From Klenkia soli (GTDB lineage: Bacteria > Actinomycetota > Actinomycetes > Mycobacteriales > Geodermatophilaceae), in NCBI RefSeq assembly GCF_900103975.1, contig NZ_FNIR01000001.1, positions 434,001 through 498,000 on the forward strand: a DNA stretch of 64,000 nt. Reading direction: 5' to 3'. How positions within the stretch are numbered: position 1 is the stretch's first letter; every line of letters begins with the position of its first letter. Below the pieces are notes generated by a model. That model saw only the letters and a program-made list of their open reading frames with translations, made no database searches and was not told where the DNA came from. The position numbers and the translations under genes were made by a program. Positions 30,871 to 46,730 of the stretch are shown here, in pieces.

Positions 30871-31845
30871 GTGCACGTCGACACCGCCCGCGAGCTCAAG
30901 GCCGCGCTGTCCCTCAGGCTGTCGCAGGCACCCCCGGGGGCCGTGGTCGCGAGCCGGGCACCGGGGTCCTGGAGCGGGGTGGCCCTGGGGCTGGCCCCGG
31001 TGGGTCCCGACCAGGTGCACCTCGCGGTGCGGCTGCTCGCCGAGGCCGATGCCCAGCTCGTGCTCGACGGGCTCGACGACGCCGCCCGCGGTGAGGTCGA
31101 CGTGCGGGTCATCGGCCCGGTGCGCCCGCAGCGCTCCCCCACCCCCGAGCAGCTGCAGCAGCGCACCCGCCCGCTGGTCCCCGGCCTGTCCGTCGCCCAC
31201 CCCGCCGTGACGGCCGGCACGCTGGGCGGGTTCGTGCGACGCCCCGGGTCCGACGGGCTGCTGGTGCTGTCCAACAACCACGTGCTGGCCGACAGCGACG
31301 GGGCCACGGAGGGTGATCCGGTCCTCCAGCCCGGGCCGGCCGACGGAGGCACCGCCGCCGACCGGGTGGGCACCCTCACCGCGTTCCAGCGGTTCGTGGC
31401 GACCGGCAACCTGGTCGACGCCGCGGTCGCGGCGCTGGACGACGACGTCCAGGCCGACCCGACCGGCTACCCGGGGGGCGCCCTGCGCGCCGAGGTGCTC
31501 ACCGCCGACGCCGTCGACCCCGACGAGGAGGTGGAGAAGGTCGGCCGCACCACGGGGCACACCACGGGTCGGATCACCGCGGTCGAGGTCGACGGCGTGG
31601 GCGTGCAGTACGACGAGGACGTGGTGCACACCTTCGACGACCAGATCGAGATCGAGGGTGCCAGCGGCTCGTTCAGCGACGGCGGTGACTCCGGCTCGGT
31701 GATCTGGCGCAGCAGCGACCGGGCTCCGCTGGGGTTGCTGTTCGCGGGCTCCACCGAGGGCGGCAGCAACGGCGGCGGGGTCACCTTCGCGAACCCGCTG
31801 GCGACCGTGCTCCGCCTGCTGCAGGTCACGTTCGTCGCGGGCTGA
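30871..31845 (+). CDS. trypsin-like serine protease (Nal1-like), cytosolic
   Basis: A 324-residue protein with no signal peptide. Residues about 120-320 look like a chymotrypsin fold: the catalytic histidine in LSNNHVLAD (H137), a probable aspartate in [10 protein letters not shown] (D183) and the nucleophile in GGDSGS (S274). Residues about 10-85 form a separate N-terminal domain ending [10 protein letters not shown], seen in Nal1-type proteases. I chose the GTG at 30871, with GGAGG 5 nt upstream. A small protein resembling the N-terminal domain is encoded 57 nt downstream. The substrate is unknown. Confidence 0.8.
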   Translation: MHVDTARELKAALSLRLSQAPPGAVVASRAPGSWSGVALGLAPVGPDQVHLAVRLLAEADAQLVLDGLDDAARGEVDVRVIGPVRPQRSPTPEQLQQRTRPLVPGLSVAHPAVTAGTLGGFVRRPGSDGLLVLSNNHVLADSDGATEGDPVLQPGPADGGTAADRVGTLTAFQRFVATGNLVDAAVAALDDDVQADPTGYPGGALRAEVLTADAVDPDEEVEKVGRTTGHTTGRITAVEVDGVGVQYDEDVVHTFDDQIEIEGASGSFSDGGDSGSVIWRSSDRAPLGLLFAGSTEGGSNGGGVTFANPLATVLRLLQVTFVAG

Positions 31846-31902
31846 GCCCGGCGGGCGGCCCGGAGGTGGACCAGCGGTGCCTGCCGGGTCCACCATGGGG
31901 GG

Positions 31903-32127
31903 ATGACCGACCGACCGACCGCCCGCGCCGCCAAGGCCGTCCTGGTCGAGCGGCTCGCCGACGCCCCGGGCATCACCGGTGTGGGGCTGGCCAAGCGGGA
32001 CAGCGACTACGTGCTGCGGGTCGACCTGGCCGAGTCGTCGGCCGGGGCCCGCGTCCCCGGCAGCGTGGACGGCGTCGCCGTGGTCACCCGCGTCATCGGC
32101 ACGGTCCGCACCCTCCCGGCCACCTGA
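31903..32127 (+). CDS. small protein resembling the protease N-terminal domain
   Basis: A 74-residue protein. Its middle, [20 protein letters not shown] followed later by [15 protein letters not shown], parallels the N-terminal domain of the protease just upstream (SGVALGLA ... HLAVRLL ... [10 protein letters not shown]). It has no signal peptide or membrane segment. The ATG at 31903 directly follows a G-run. It may act on the protease in trans, as a propeptide-like inhibitor or partner, but that is inference. Confidence 0.65.
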   Translation: MTDRPTARAAKAVLVERLADAPGITGVGLAKRDSDYVLRVDLAESSAGARVPGSVDGVAVVTRVIGTVRTLPAT

Positions 32128-32211
32128 CCCCGGGCCGGACGGCGGCGGCCGTGCCACGCTGCCGGTACGCCCGGCGTCGACGAGGACGCCCCGTCGACCA
32201 GGAGGACACGC

Positions 32212-33252
32212 GTGCGCATCGGGATCCAGACCAGCTACTCCGATGACTTCCGGCAGACCGCCCAGGAGATCGTGGACCTCGAGCAGGTCGGCCTCGACGT
32301 CGCCATGGTGGCCGAGGTGTACACCTTCGACGCGGTCAGCCAGCTCGGCTACCTGGCCGCGGTCACCGACCGCGTCGAGCTGATGAGCGGCATCCTGCCC
32401 ATCTACAGCCGCACGCCCGCGCTGACGGCCATGACCGCGGCCGGGCTGGACCTCGTCTCCGACGGGCGCTTCACGCTGGGGCTGGGCGCCTCGGGCCCGC
32501 AGGTCGTCGAGGGGTGGCACGGCGTGCCGTACGACGCGCCCCTGGCCCGCACCCGCGAGGTGGTGGAGATCTGCCGGTCGGTGTGGCGCCGGGAGCGGCT
32601 CGAGCACGCGGGGCCCAAGTACACGATCCCGCTGCCGGCCGACCAGGGCACCGGGCTGGGCAAGCCGCTGAAGCTCATCAACACCCCGGTGCGCGAGCGC
32701 ATCCCCGTGCTGCTGGCCGCCATCGGGCCCAAGAACGTCCAGCTGGCCGCGGAGATCGCCGAGTACTGGGAGCCCATCTTCTTCCACCCGGAGAAGGCCA
32801 CCGAGGTGTGGGGCGACTCCCTGGCCGCGGGCAGGGCCCGGCGCGACCCCGCGCTGGGCGAGCTGGGTGTCGTCGCCGGGGTGCCCGTGGCCATCGGCGA
32901 CGACGTCGAGGGGCTGCTCGAGCTGGTCAAGCACGGCATCGCCCTCTACGTCGGCGGCATGGGCGCCAAGGGGAAGAACTTCTACAACGACCTGGCGGTC
33001 CGGTACGGCTTCGCCGAGGAGGCCGCCAGCATCCAGGACCTGTACCTGGCCGGCCGCAAGGACGAGGCGGCCGCTGCCGTCCCCGACGAGCTGGTCCGGC
33101 AGACCTCGCTGATCGGCCCGGAGTCGTGGGTGGCCGAGCGGGTGGCCGCGTTCGCCGAGGCCGGGGTCACGGTGCTCACCGCGCAGCCGCTGGACGACTC
33201 CCCCGCCGGCCGCCGCCGCACGATCGAGACCCTGGCGCGCCTCGCCCGTTGA
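32212..33252 (+). CDS. luciferase-like F420-dependent oxidoreductase
   Basis: A 346-residue TIM-barrel protein of the bacterial luciferase-like (LLM) superfamily. It has the N-terminal [13 protein letters not shown] strand, [15 protein letters not shown], the [19 protein letters not shown] segment characteristic of F420-using members, and a C-terminal region with [17 protein letters not shown]. Such enzymes transfer hydride between coenzyme F420 and diverse substrates; which one cannot be told. The GTG start has AGGAGG about 6 nt upstream. It ends at a bidirectional terminator shared with rpoC. Confidence 0.85.
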   Translation: MRIGIQTSYSDDFRQTAQEIVDLEQVGLDVAMVAEVYTFDAVSQLGYLAAVTDRVELMSGILPIYSRTPALTAMTAAGLDLVSDGRFTLGLGASGPQVVEGWHGVPYDAPLARTREVVEICRSVWRRERLEHAGPKYTIPLPADQGTGLGKPLKLINTPVRERIPVLLAAIGPKNVQLAAEIAEYWEPIFFHPEKATEVWGDSLAAGRARRDPALGELGVVAGVPVAIGDDVEGLLELVKHGIALYVGGMGAKGKNFYNDLAVRYGFAEEAASIQDLYLAGRKDEAAAAVPDELVRQTSLIGPESWVAERVAAFAEAGVTVLTAQPLDDSPAGRRRTIETLARLAR

Positions 33253-33269
33253 CCTGCCCGCCGAACGCA

Positions 33270-33306
33270 CGAGGGGCCCCGCAGACGTGGTCTGCGGGGC
33301 CCCTCG
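33270..33306. terminator. bidirectional terminator between the LLM gene and rpoC
   Basis: A perfect 17-bp stem (33270-33286 with 33290-33306) and a GTG loop between two converging genes. It can stop transcription from both sides. This is one of the strongest hairpins in the window. Confidence 0.85.
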
Positions 33307-33316
33307 CGTCAGCGGA

Positions 33317-37225
<3,909 letters not shown>

Positions 37226-37278
37226 CTGATTACCCCTTTCCGGGGCTAGTTCTTCGTTTCTTGAGTCACGAGGTGGTG

Positions 37279-37310
37279 GCCGGCCGGCCCCGGGTCAGGG
37301 GCCGGCCGGC
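37279..37310 (-). terminator. hairpin between rpoB and rpoC
   Basis: A perfect 13-bp stem (37279-37291 with 37298-37310) and a GGGTCA loop directly after the rpoB stop. It probably serves RNA processing or partial attenuation, since rpoB and rpoC must be co-expressed. Confidence 0.5.
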
Positions 37311-37316
37311 GGTCGA

Positions 37317-40814
<3,498 letters not shown>

Positions 40815-41008
40815 GATGCGTCCTTTCGAGGACCTCACGACGTGCGGGCGGATCGGTGCGAGTCGTCGTCGGCGGTGTCGGCGCTGGCACCCGACGGCCG
40901 TCGAGCGCCCGATCCACCCGGTCAGCGTGAGGTGTCCCCGTCGTGTTCGGAGCACCTCTGGTGACCCGGGCTCGGCGGGCAGACAGTCAGAGGGCAGCGC
41001 AACAGGAG

Positions 41009-41037
41009 ACCCTACCCCTCGTTTGGACACCTGTCCA
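41009..41037 (-). promoter_or_regulatory. rpoB promoter with overlapping inverted repeat
   Basis: On the minus strand: -35 TGGACA (41032-41037), 17-nt spacer, -10 TAGGGT (41009-41014). The -35 is one arm of TGGACA-GG-TGTCCA (41024-41037), so a dimeric regulator could bind over it. Predicted start near 41002. Confidence 0.6.
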
Positions 41038-41095
41038 CGTCGGGGGGAGAGCGGTCACCGGGATGATGCCAGCGACGGGGCCCCGGCGACACCGG

Positions 41096-41116
41096 GCGCG
41101 CCGGGACCCGGCGCGT
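41096..41116 (-). terminator. hairpin after the Mce operon
   Basis: Inverted repeat CGCGCCGGG-A-CCCGGCGCG lies 7 nt after the stop of the last Mce-associated gene. It probably ends the Mce transcript before the rpoB promoter; there is no T-run. Confidence 0.5.
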
Positions 41117-41123
41117 CGGTCGC

Positions 41124-42035
41124 TCAGCTGCTGGTCAGCAGGGTGAGCTCGCTGATCTTCCAGGCGCCGTCGACCTTCAGCACGGTGACCCGGACGGTCT
41201 GCGTGCACGACTGCGCTCCGTCGTCGGTGACCGTGCACTCCGACCCGGTCGGGGCCGCCTGGGTGCCGGAGTTGACCGACTTCACCACGTACTGGCCGAA
41301 CACGACGAGCGTGGCCTGGTCCTGGGAGTCGTTGACCTGCTGCAGCCCGACCTCGAGGACGTCGTAGCTCGTGGTGGCCGAGACCTGCTCGTAGGTGCTG
41401 ATGATCCCGCCCGAGGACAGGTCGGACTCGTACTGGTCGCGCAGGTCACCGGTGAGGGCGTCGAGCTTGCGCTGCACGCTGCCGTCGGAGTCCTGGTAGT
41501 CGTACGCGTAGACGTCCTCGACGCCGCTGCGGGCCGCGGCGAAGATCGCCGGGTCCACCGAGGTGGGGTGGGTCCGCTGCCAGAGCAACCACCCACCACC
41601 GGCGGCCACGAGGACGCAGAGCAGGGCCAGCACCAGGGCCAGGGTGCGGCTCCGCCGCGGGGCCGCGCCGGTGGACCTCGCGGTGCGGCCCTTCGTCGGC
41701 CGGGTCTTCCTGCCCTTCGTCCGCCCCGTGCGGGTCCCCGCGTCCTCCGCGGCCCCGTCGGTCCCGACGACGGTGGACGACGCGGGCGCAGCAGCGGGCC
41801 GGGGGCGGTTCCTGGGCAGCGGGGCCGGGGTCGCCGTCCGCGCGCGGGGTGCCGGGACCGGGCGCCGCGCCGGCGCCTCGGCATCGGGCTGGTCGGCCTC
41901 GTCCTCGGCGCGCCGGCTGCCGGCGACGCGGGGGCGCGGCGACGGACGGGCGGCCGCACCGCGCGGGCGCGGGGTGGGCCGGGGACGCGGCCGGGTGGCG
42001 TCGCCGTCGGAGGTCGTGCCTGCGTCGTCGGTCAT
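41124..42035 (-). CDS. Mce-associated membrane protein (second)
   Basis: A 303-residue protein with a long Pro/Arg/Ala-rich cytosolic N-terminus (about 1-130), one membrane segment (about 131-152, TLALVLALLCVLVAAGGGW) and an outside domain. The outside part has the Mce-associated layout: AARSGVEDVYAYDYQDSDG, then a fold ending VDGAWKISELTLL. In mycobacteria such proteins help stabilise Mce complexes. It starts 7 nt after the first Mce-associated gene. It has two cysteines late in the outside domain that could form a disulfide. Confidence 0.85.
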   Translation of the reverse strand: MTDDAGTTSDGDATRPRPRPTPRPRGAAARPSPRPRVAGSRRAEDEADQPDAEAPARRPVPAPRARTATPAPLPRNRPRPAAAPASSTVVGTDGAAEDAGTRTGRTKGRKTRPTKGRTARSTGAAPRRSRTLALVLALLCVLVAAGGGWLLWQRTHPTSVDPAIFAAARSGVEDVYAYDYQDSDGSVQRKLDALTGDLRDQYESDLSSGGIISTYEQVSATTSYDVLEVGLQQVNDSQDQATLVVFGQYVVKSVNSGTQAAPTGSECTVTDDGAQSCTQTVRVTVLKVDGAWKISELTLLTSS

Positions 42036-42042
42036 GGTCGGG

Positions 42043-42825
42043 TCACCGTCCGGAGATCCCGGACAGCAGCCAGCGGCCGCCGTCCTTGGTGAGGTCGACC
42101 TCGATGCGGTACCGCTGCACCTGGGCCTGCTCGGAGCCGCTGGTCGTCTGGGTGGACTGGATGACCATGTAGACCGTCGCGGTGCTGTCGTCGGCGGCGC
42201 CGACGGCGGCGCCGACCACCTCGGTGTTCACCACGGCCTGCGAGTCGGTGATGTCCTGCCGCCGGCTGTTGAGCTGGTCGACGGAGTCGGTCGCGAGGTC
42301 CCCGGTGGTCACCGCCTGGATCTGGGTGATGTCGTCGTCGAGGGTGAGGTAGTCGAAGGAGGCCACGTCGACGATGCCGGCCCGCGCGGCCTGCAGGGCG
42401 TCGACGTAGTCGGCGGTCGCCACCGACGACGTGCCCGGCCGGGTGAACCAGAGGAAACCGGTGCCGGCGACCAGGAGCACGAGCAGCCCGGCGAGGGCGG
42501 GGACGAGCGGGACTGCGGCACCGCGCCGCCGCGGGCCCTCGTCGGGGTCGGTCGTCGCCTCCTCGTCGGCGGCGGCCCGGCGGGCCGCCCGACGCGCCCG
42601 GCGGCCCCCGGTCGCGTCCTTCGCCGCCGGCCCGTCGGCCGCGTCACCGTCGGCCGCGGTGTCGACACCGGTGTCGGTGTCGCCCGTGCCGTCGGTGCCG
42701 TCCGTGCCGTCGGCGGTGTCGGCGGCTGCGGTGTCGGCGGATCGGTCACCGGAGGACGGCACCTCCGCGGTCGCCGGCTCGGCCGGTTCGGGCTCGCGCG
42801 AGCCCACCCGGGTGTCGTCGGTCAC
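42043..42825 (-). CDS. Mce-associated membrane protein (first)
   Basis: A 260-residue protein with an acidic low-complexity N-terminus (about 30-65, TDG/TAADG repeats), a basic patch, one membrane segment (about 103-127) and an outside domain with ALQAARAGIVDVASFDYLTLDDD and an ending DGGRWLLSGI. The layout matches Mce-associated proteins that accompany MceA-F. It starts 121 nt after mceF, the only sizeable gap in the operon, so it may be expressed at a different level. Confidence 0.83.
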   Translation of the reverse strand: MTDDTRVGSREPEPAEPATAEVPSSGDRSADTAAADTADGTDGTDGTGDTDTGVDTAADGDAADGPAAKDATGGRRARRAARRAAADEEATTDPDEGPRRRGAAVPLVPALAGLLVLLVAGTGFLWFTRPGTSSVATADYVDALQAARAGIVDVASFDYLTLDDDITQIQAVTTGDLATDSVDQLNSRRQDITDSQAVVNTEVVGAAVGAADDSTATVYMVIQSTQTTSGSEQAQVQRYRIEVDLTKDGGRWLLSGISGR

Positions 42826-42946
42826 GGGGCGCTCCTCTCGGTCGTCGGTCGGGCGTGCAGGGGACGTGCCACGGTGCGGGGCAGGTCACGGTAGCGGGCC
42901 CACCTGGCAGGGGCCGCCGCCGGCGGGAGCGGGTGCCCCGGAGGGG

Positions 42947-44221
42947 TCAGCCGGCCGAGGTGGAGAACGGGGACGCGCTGAGCAGGCCGCCGAGGAGGCC
43001 GTCCAGCACCCCGGCCACCGTCGTCCCACCGGCGGCCACGCCCCCCTGGGCGCCGGACGAGGCCACCCCGCCGGAGCCGCCGATGTTCTGCTCGCCGCGG
43101 ATGTTCGAGCCGCTCTCGTCGACGCCGTCGGACGGGTCGGGGTCGACCCCGTCCACCACGTCGCACCGGACGGCCGTGGTGTCCAGCCCGGCCACCGCGG
43201 CGGGCGAGGGGCTGGCGCCCGTGGACACGTACCCCGAGGTGCAGGCACGGGGGTCGCCGTTGTTCAGCACGAAGCCGAAGTGCGCGCGCATCATGCCGTC
43301 CGCGTCCCGCCGGACGACGCTGAAGCCCCCGGTGACCACCTCGGGGTAGGTCACCAGCAGCTGCTCGACGCCGTCCAGGCGGGGAGTGGTGACGTCGTTG
43401 AGCACGTCGACGTTGCGGATCAGCGAGCTCAGGCCGGGGCCGGCGTCGGTGACCAGCTGCTGCAGGGCGGCCCCGGCGTCGGGTGCGTTCACCACCAGGC
43501 TGCGGAGGTCCGCGTCGCTGCTGACCAGGGTGTCCGACAGCAGCCGCAGGTTGGCCGCCCAGTCGGCGATCGCCGACCGCGAGTCGACCTGGGTCTGCAG
43601 GACCGTCTGGCCGTCGGTGATCAGCTGCAGCGTCTGCGGCAGCGACTGCTCGGCCCGGGTCAGCAGCAGGTTGCCGTTGTCGATGAGCCGGGCGAGGTCG
43701 TCGCCCGATCCGGCGAAGGCGGTGCCGAGCTCGTCCACGACCGTGCGCAGGTTGTCCAGGTCGATCGAGCCGACCAGGCCGTCGACGTCCTGCAGCAGCT
43801 GCTCGACCGGGATCGGTATGGACGTGCGGTCGACCGGGATGACCGAGCCGGCCCCCAGGTAGGGACCGTCGTCGCTGTCGGGGCGCAGGTCGACGTACTG
43901 CTCGCCCACCGCGCTGCGGTTGGCCACCGCGGCGGCGGCGTCGGCCGGGATCTGCGGGGCATCGGGGTCGATGGTCAGCTCCACCTCGACACCGTCGTCG
44001 GTGAGCCGCATGTCGCTCACCCGGCCCACGGCCACGCCCCGGTAGGTGACCTCGGCGTTGACGAAGATGCCGCCGGAGTCGGTGAACTCCGCCGCCACCT
44101 GGTACCCGCCGCCGAACAGCAGCCGGTCCAGGCCCACGTAGCGGAAGCCCACGTAGCTCATGCCCAGCAGGGCCACCACCGCGAAGGCCAGCAGCTGCAG
44201 CTTGGTGGTCCGGGTGATCAC
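42947..44221 (-). CDS. mceF: Mce family protein MceF
   Basis: Mce proteins form the periplasmic conduit that carries lipids to the YrbE permeases. The 424-residue protein has an N-terminal membrane segment (LLAFAVVALLGMSYVGFRYV), the MCE domain (YQVAAEFTDSGGIFVNAEVTYRGVAVGRV) and a long helical region up to about 300, then a Gly/Ser-rich tail. The GTG at 44219-44221 overlaps the mceE stop as GTGA. Confidence 0.93.
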   Translation of the reverse strand: MITRTTKLQLLAFAVVALLGMSYVGFRYVGLDRLLFGGGYQVAAEFTDSGGIFVNAEVTYRGVAVGRVSDMRLTDDGVEVELTIDPDAPQIPADAAAAVANRSAVGEQYVDLRPDSDDGPYLGAGSVIPVDRTSIPIPVEQLLQDVDGLVGSIDLDNLRTVVDELGTAFAGSGDDLARLIDNGNLLLTRAEQSLPQTLQLITDGQTVLQTQVDSRSAIADWAANLRLLSDTLVSSDADLRSLVVNAPDAGAALQQLVTDAGPGLSSLIRNVDVLNDVTTPRLDGVEQLLVTYPEVVTGGFSVVRRDADGMMRAHFGFVLNNGDPRACTSGYVSTGASPSPAAVAGLDTTAVRCDVVDGVDPDPSDGVDESGSNIRGEQNIGGSGGVASSGAQGGVAAGGTTVAGVLDGLLGGLLSASPFSTSAG

Positions 44222-45495
44222 TGGGTCGCCCCCGTCGTCAGGCCCGGGATGGCCGGGAGGCCGAGCAGTCCGCTGCCGGTCGTGGTGCTGGGGACCAGCG
44301 CGGTGAGGTCGGGCAGGGTCGGCAGGGTGAACGCGGGCGAGCCCGTCGAGGTCGAGCCCGAGCCCGGTGCCGTGCCCGCCCCACCCCCCGAGCTGCCCGG
44401 CTGGCCGCACGCGCCGCCGGCCAGCTGGCTCGGGTCGAGCAGCACCAGCGCCCCCGTGGTCTGGTCCACCACGTAGCGGCAGAACAGCTCGCCCAGGTCG
44501 AGGTTGAGGTCCGCGGTCATGTTGGCGAACAGCCCGTAGCCCCCGGTGCGCTGGTCAGACCGGTACTGCAGGGCGGTCAGCGAGCTGGCCGGGAAGGGGT
44601 AGGTGAGCAGCAGGTCCAGCGAGTTGGCGAGGTCCGGGCCGGCCGCGGCGAGCTGGCTGAGGATCGGCTGGAGGTCCTGCAGGTTGGCCACGGTGTCGGC
44701 GCCGGTCTCGTTGATCACCCGGGTGCCGACGTCGCCCAGCTGGGCCAGGGACTGCAGCATCGACACCAGCAGCCCCCGCTGGTCCTCCAGCACGCTGAGC
44801 CCGGGGCCGATGGTGTCCAGCGCCGTGGTCAGCGTGCCGGTGTTCGCGGCCAGGGTGCCCGCGAGGGCGTTCACGCTGTCCAGGGCGCGGTTGATCTCGT
44901 CCCGCTGGTCGTCCAGACCCGCGACGAAGGTGTTCAGCTGGTCCAGGGTGTTGCGGACGGCGTCCTCGCGGCCCTCCAGGGCCTGGCCGAGCTCGGAGGT
45001 GATCGTCTGCAGCTGGGTGAGACCACCGCCGTTGAGGACGAGGGACAGCGCGCCGAGGACCTCCTCGACCTCCACGTTGCGGTTGGTGCGGTCCAGGGTG
45101 ATCAGCGACCCGTTGCCGAGCTCGCCCTCGGGGGTCTCGCCGCCGGGGGCCGCCAGCTCGACGTACTTCTCCCCCAGCAGCGAGCTCTGCTGGATCATCG
45201 CGACGGCGTTGGCCGGCAGGTCGACGTCGCCGTTCACCTCGACGGTGACCACCGCCGTCCAGTCGTCGCCGAGCTCGACGTCGGTGACCTTGCCGACGGG
45301 GACGTCGGCCACCCGGACCGCCGACTGCGGGACCAGGTCCAGCACGTCGGCGAACTGGATCTGGACGTCGTACGGGTCGTCGCCGGTGTCGGCGCCACCG
45401 GGCAGGTCGAAGGAGTAGGCGCCGCGGAACCCGCAGCCCGACAGCAGGACGGCGACCGACACCAGCGCGGCGGCCCGGCGGGTGGAGGTGGTCAC
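44218..45495 (-). CDS. mceE: Mce family lipoprotein MceE
   Basis: This is the lipoprotein member of the set: the N-terminus has a signal peptide with lipobox LLSGC and the lipidated cysteine at residue 21, as in mycobacterial LprK and LprN. The MCE domain follows (YDVQIQFADVLDLVPQSAVRVADVPVGKV), then a helical stretch and a Ser/Thr/Pro-rich C-terminus. The GTG at 45493-45495 overlaps the mceD stop. It probably anchors the Mce assembly to the membrane. Confidence 0.93.
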   Translation of the reverse strand: MTTSTRRAAALVSVAVLLSGCGFRGAYSFDLPGGADTGDDPYDVQIQFADVLDLVPQSAVRVADVPVGKVTDVELGDDWTAVVTVEVNGDVDLPANAVAMIQQSSLLGEKYVELAAPGGETPEGELGNGSLITLDRTNRNVEVEEVLGALSLVLNGGGLTQLQTITSELGQALEGREDAVRNTLDQLNTFVAGLDDQRDEINRALDSVNALAGTLAANTGTLTTALDTIGPGLSVLEDQRGLLVSMLQSLAQLGDVGTRVINETGADTVANLQDLQPILSQLAAAGPDLANSLDLLLTYPFPASSLTALQYRSDQRTGGYGLFANMTADLNLDLGELFCRYVVDQTTGALVLLDPSQLAGGACGQPGSSGGGAGTAPGSGSTSTGSPAFTLPTLPDLTALVPSTTTGSGLLGLPAIPGLTTGATQ

Positions 45496-46730
45496 GAGGT
45501 CACTCCCGGGATCGTGGGCAGGCCGGGCAGCGAACCGCCCCCGGGCAGGCCGGTCGACGGCGAGAAGATGGCGGTGAGCAGCTCCTGCAGGTCGGGCACC
45601 CCGTTGCCGTTGAGGTCGTCCAGCGATCCGTCGGCGTTCGCGTCGCCGGACAGCAGCCGGGCGCACACCTGGTCGACCGGCGGGAGGCCCAGCAGCGTCG
45701 TCACGTCGTCCAGGTTGACCCCGGCCAGCTGCAGCCGGCCGGCCTGGCCCAGCAGCTGGCAGACCACGACGTCGGCGTTCTCGCTGCCCAGGGAGTTGTC
45801 GCGGGTGTCGAGGGTGCCGTAGTCGGGGTTGTAGGCGTGCGCCAGGTTGCCGATGGCCGCCGGGGCGACGTCGAGCACCTGGGCGAGGGCCTGGCGCTGC
45901 TGCACGAGGGTGAGGGTGACGTCGGCGAGCCGGTCGACGTTGGTGGTCAGCAGCGCGGTGTTCTGCTGCACGAAGGTGGCCACCTGCCCCAGCGCCGAGG
46001 ACAGCAGCGCGATGGCCGAGGCGAGGTCCTCGCGCTCGCCCGCCAGCTGCTCGGCGACCGCGGCCAGGTTGGTGTTGAACTGCCCGACCTGGCTGTCGAT
46101 GGTGGCCAGCGCGCTGGTGAACGTCTGCAGGTTGTCCAACGACCCGAACAGGTCGTCCCGGTTGTCGGCGAGCGTGCGGACGGCCTGCGAGAACCCGCTC
46201 AGCGTGTCGTTCAGCGCCTGGCCGTTGCCGTCCAGGTTCGCCGCCCCGACGTCCACGAGGTCCGACAGCGCACCGTTCGCGTTGGCACCGGTGGGACCCA
46301 GGGCCACCGAGAGGTCGTCGAGCGCCCCGTAGACCTGGTCGAGCTCGACGGGGGTCGCGGTGCGGTCCAGGGGGACCTCGGCCCCGTCGGCCATCTTCTC
46401 GCCACCGGCGTACACCGGCGCGAACTGCACGTACCGGTCGGCGACCAGGGACGGCGCCAGGATGACCGCGTCGGCGTCGGCCGGGATGGCGTACTGGTCG
46501 TCGACCAGCATGTCCACCCGCACCCGGTCGCCCATGGGGACGACGGCGGTGATCTCGCCGACGTCGATGCCCAGGACGCGGACGTCGGACCCGGTGTAGA
46601 GACCGACGGTCTGGTCGAACCAGGCGGTGACCCGGATCTGGCCGGCCGGGCGCAGCACGGTCCAGCCCAGCGCCCCGACCAGGACGAGTGCTGCGGCCAG
46701 CGCCACGAAGCGCTGCAGGCGGGCCGTCAC
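45492..46730 (-). CDS. mceD: Mce family protein MceD with calcium-loop-like motif
   Basis: Fourth Mce subunit of 412 residues: membrane segment at the N-terminus, MCE domain (RVTAWFDQTVGLYTGSDVRVLGIDVGEI), helical region to about residue 295. Near the C-terminus it has DANADGSLDDLNGNGVPDLQ, two overlapping DxNx(D/N)G loops (residues 363-374 and 372-383) of the thrombospondin-3 or EF-hand-like calcium type. That motif is not part of the usual Mce layout. The GTG at 46728-46730 overlaps the mceC stop; a start three codons earlier is possible. Confidence 0.92.
   Translation of the reverse strand: MTARLQRFVALAAALVLVGALGWTVLRPAGQIRVTAWFDQTVGLYTGSDVRVLGIDVGEITAVVPMGDRVRVDMLVDDQYAIPADADAVILAPSLVADRYVQFAPVYAGGEKMADGAEVPLDRTATPVELDQVYGALDDLSVALGPTGANANGALSDLVDVGAANLDGNGQALNDTLSGFSQAVRTLADNRDDLFGSLDNLQTFTSALATIDSQVGQFNTNLAAVAEQLAGEREDLASAIALLSSALGQVATFVQQNTALLTTNVDRLADVTLTLVQQRQALAQVLDVAPAAIGNLAHAYNPDYGTLDTRDNSLGSENADVVVCQLLGQAGRLQLAGVNLDDVTTLLGLPPVDQVCARLLSGDANADGSLDDLNGNGVPDLQELLTAIFSPSTGLPGGGSLPGLPTIPGVTS

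Larger units (their letters stand above)
40815..41123. other. intergenic region between the Mce operon end and rpoB
   Basis: This 309-nt stretch holds the terminator-like hairpin of the last Mce-associated gene (41096-41116), the rpoB promoter (41009-41037) and an rpoB leader of about 190 nt. I see no gene; an in-frame extension of rpoB across it is not conserved-looking. Confidence 0.65.

Noticed and set aside
40815-41030. A longer rpoB starting at 41030.
   Set aside because: The extra residues cross the promoter and leader, resemble nothing in RpoB, and the TTG at 40814 has a Shine-Dalgarno and matches the known actinobacterial start.
42640-42740. Short tandem repeats suggesting a microsatellite or CRISPR.
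   Set aside because: They are in-frame codons for a TDG/TAADG-rich low-complexity segment of the Mce-associated protein; units are irregular and have no spacers.
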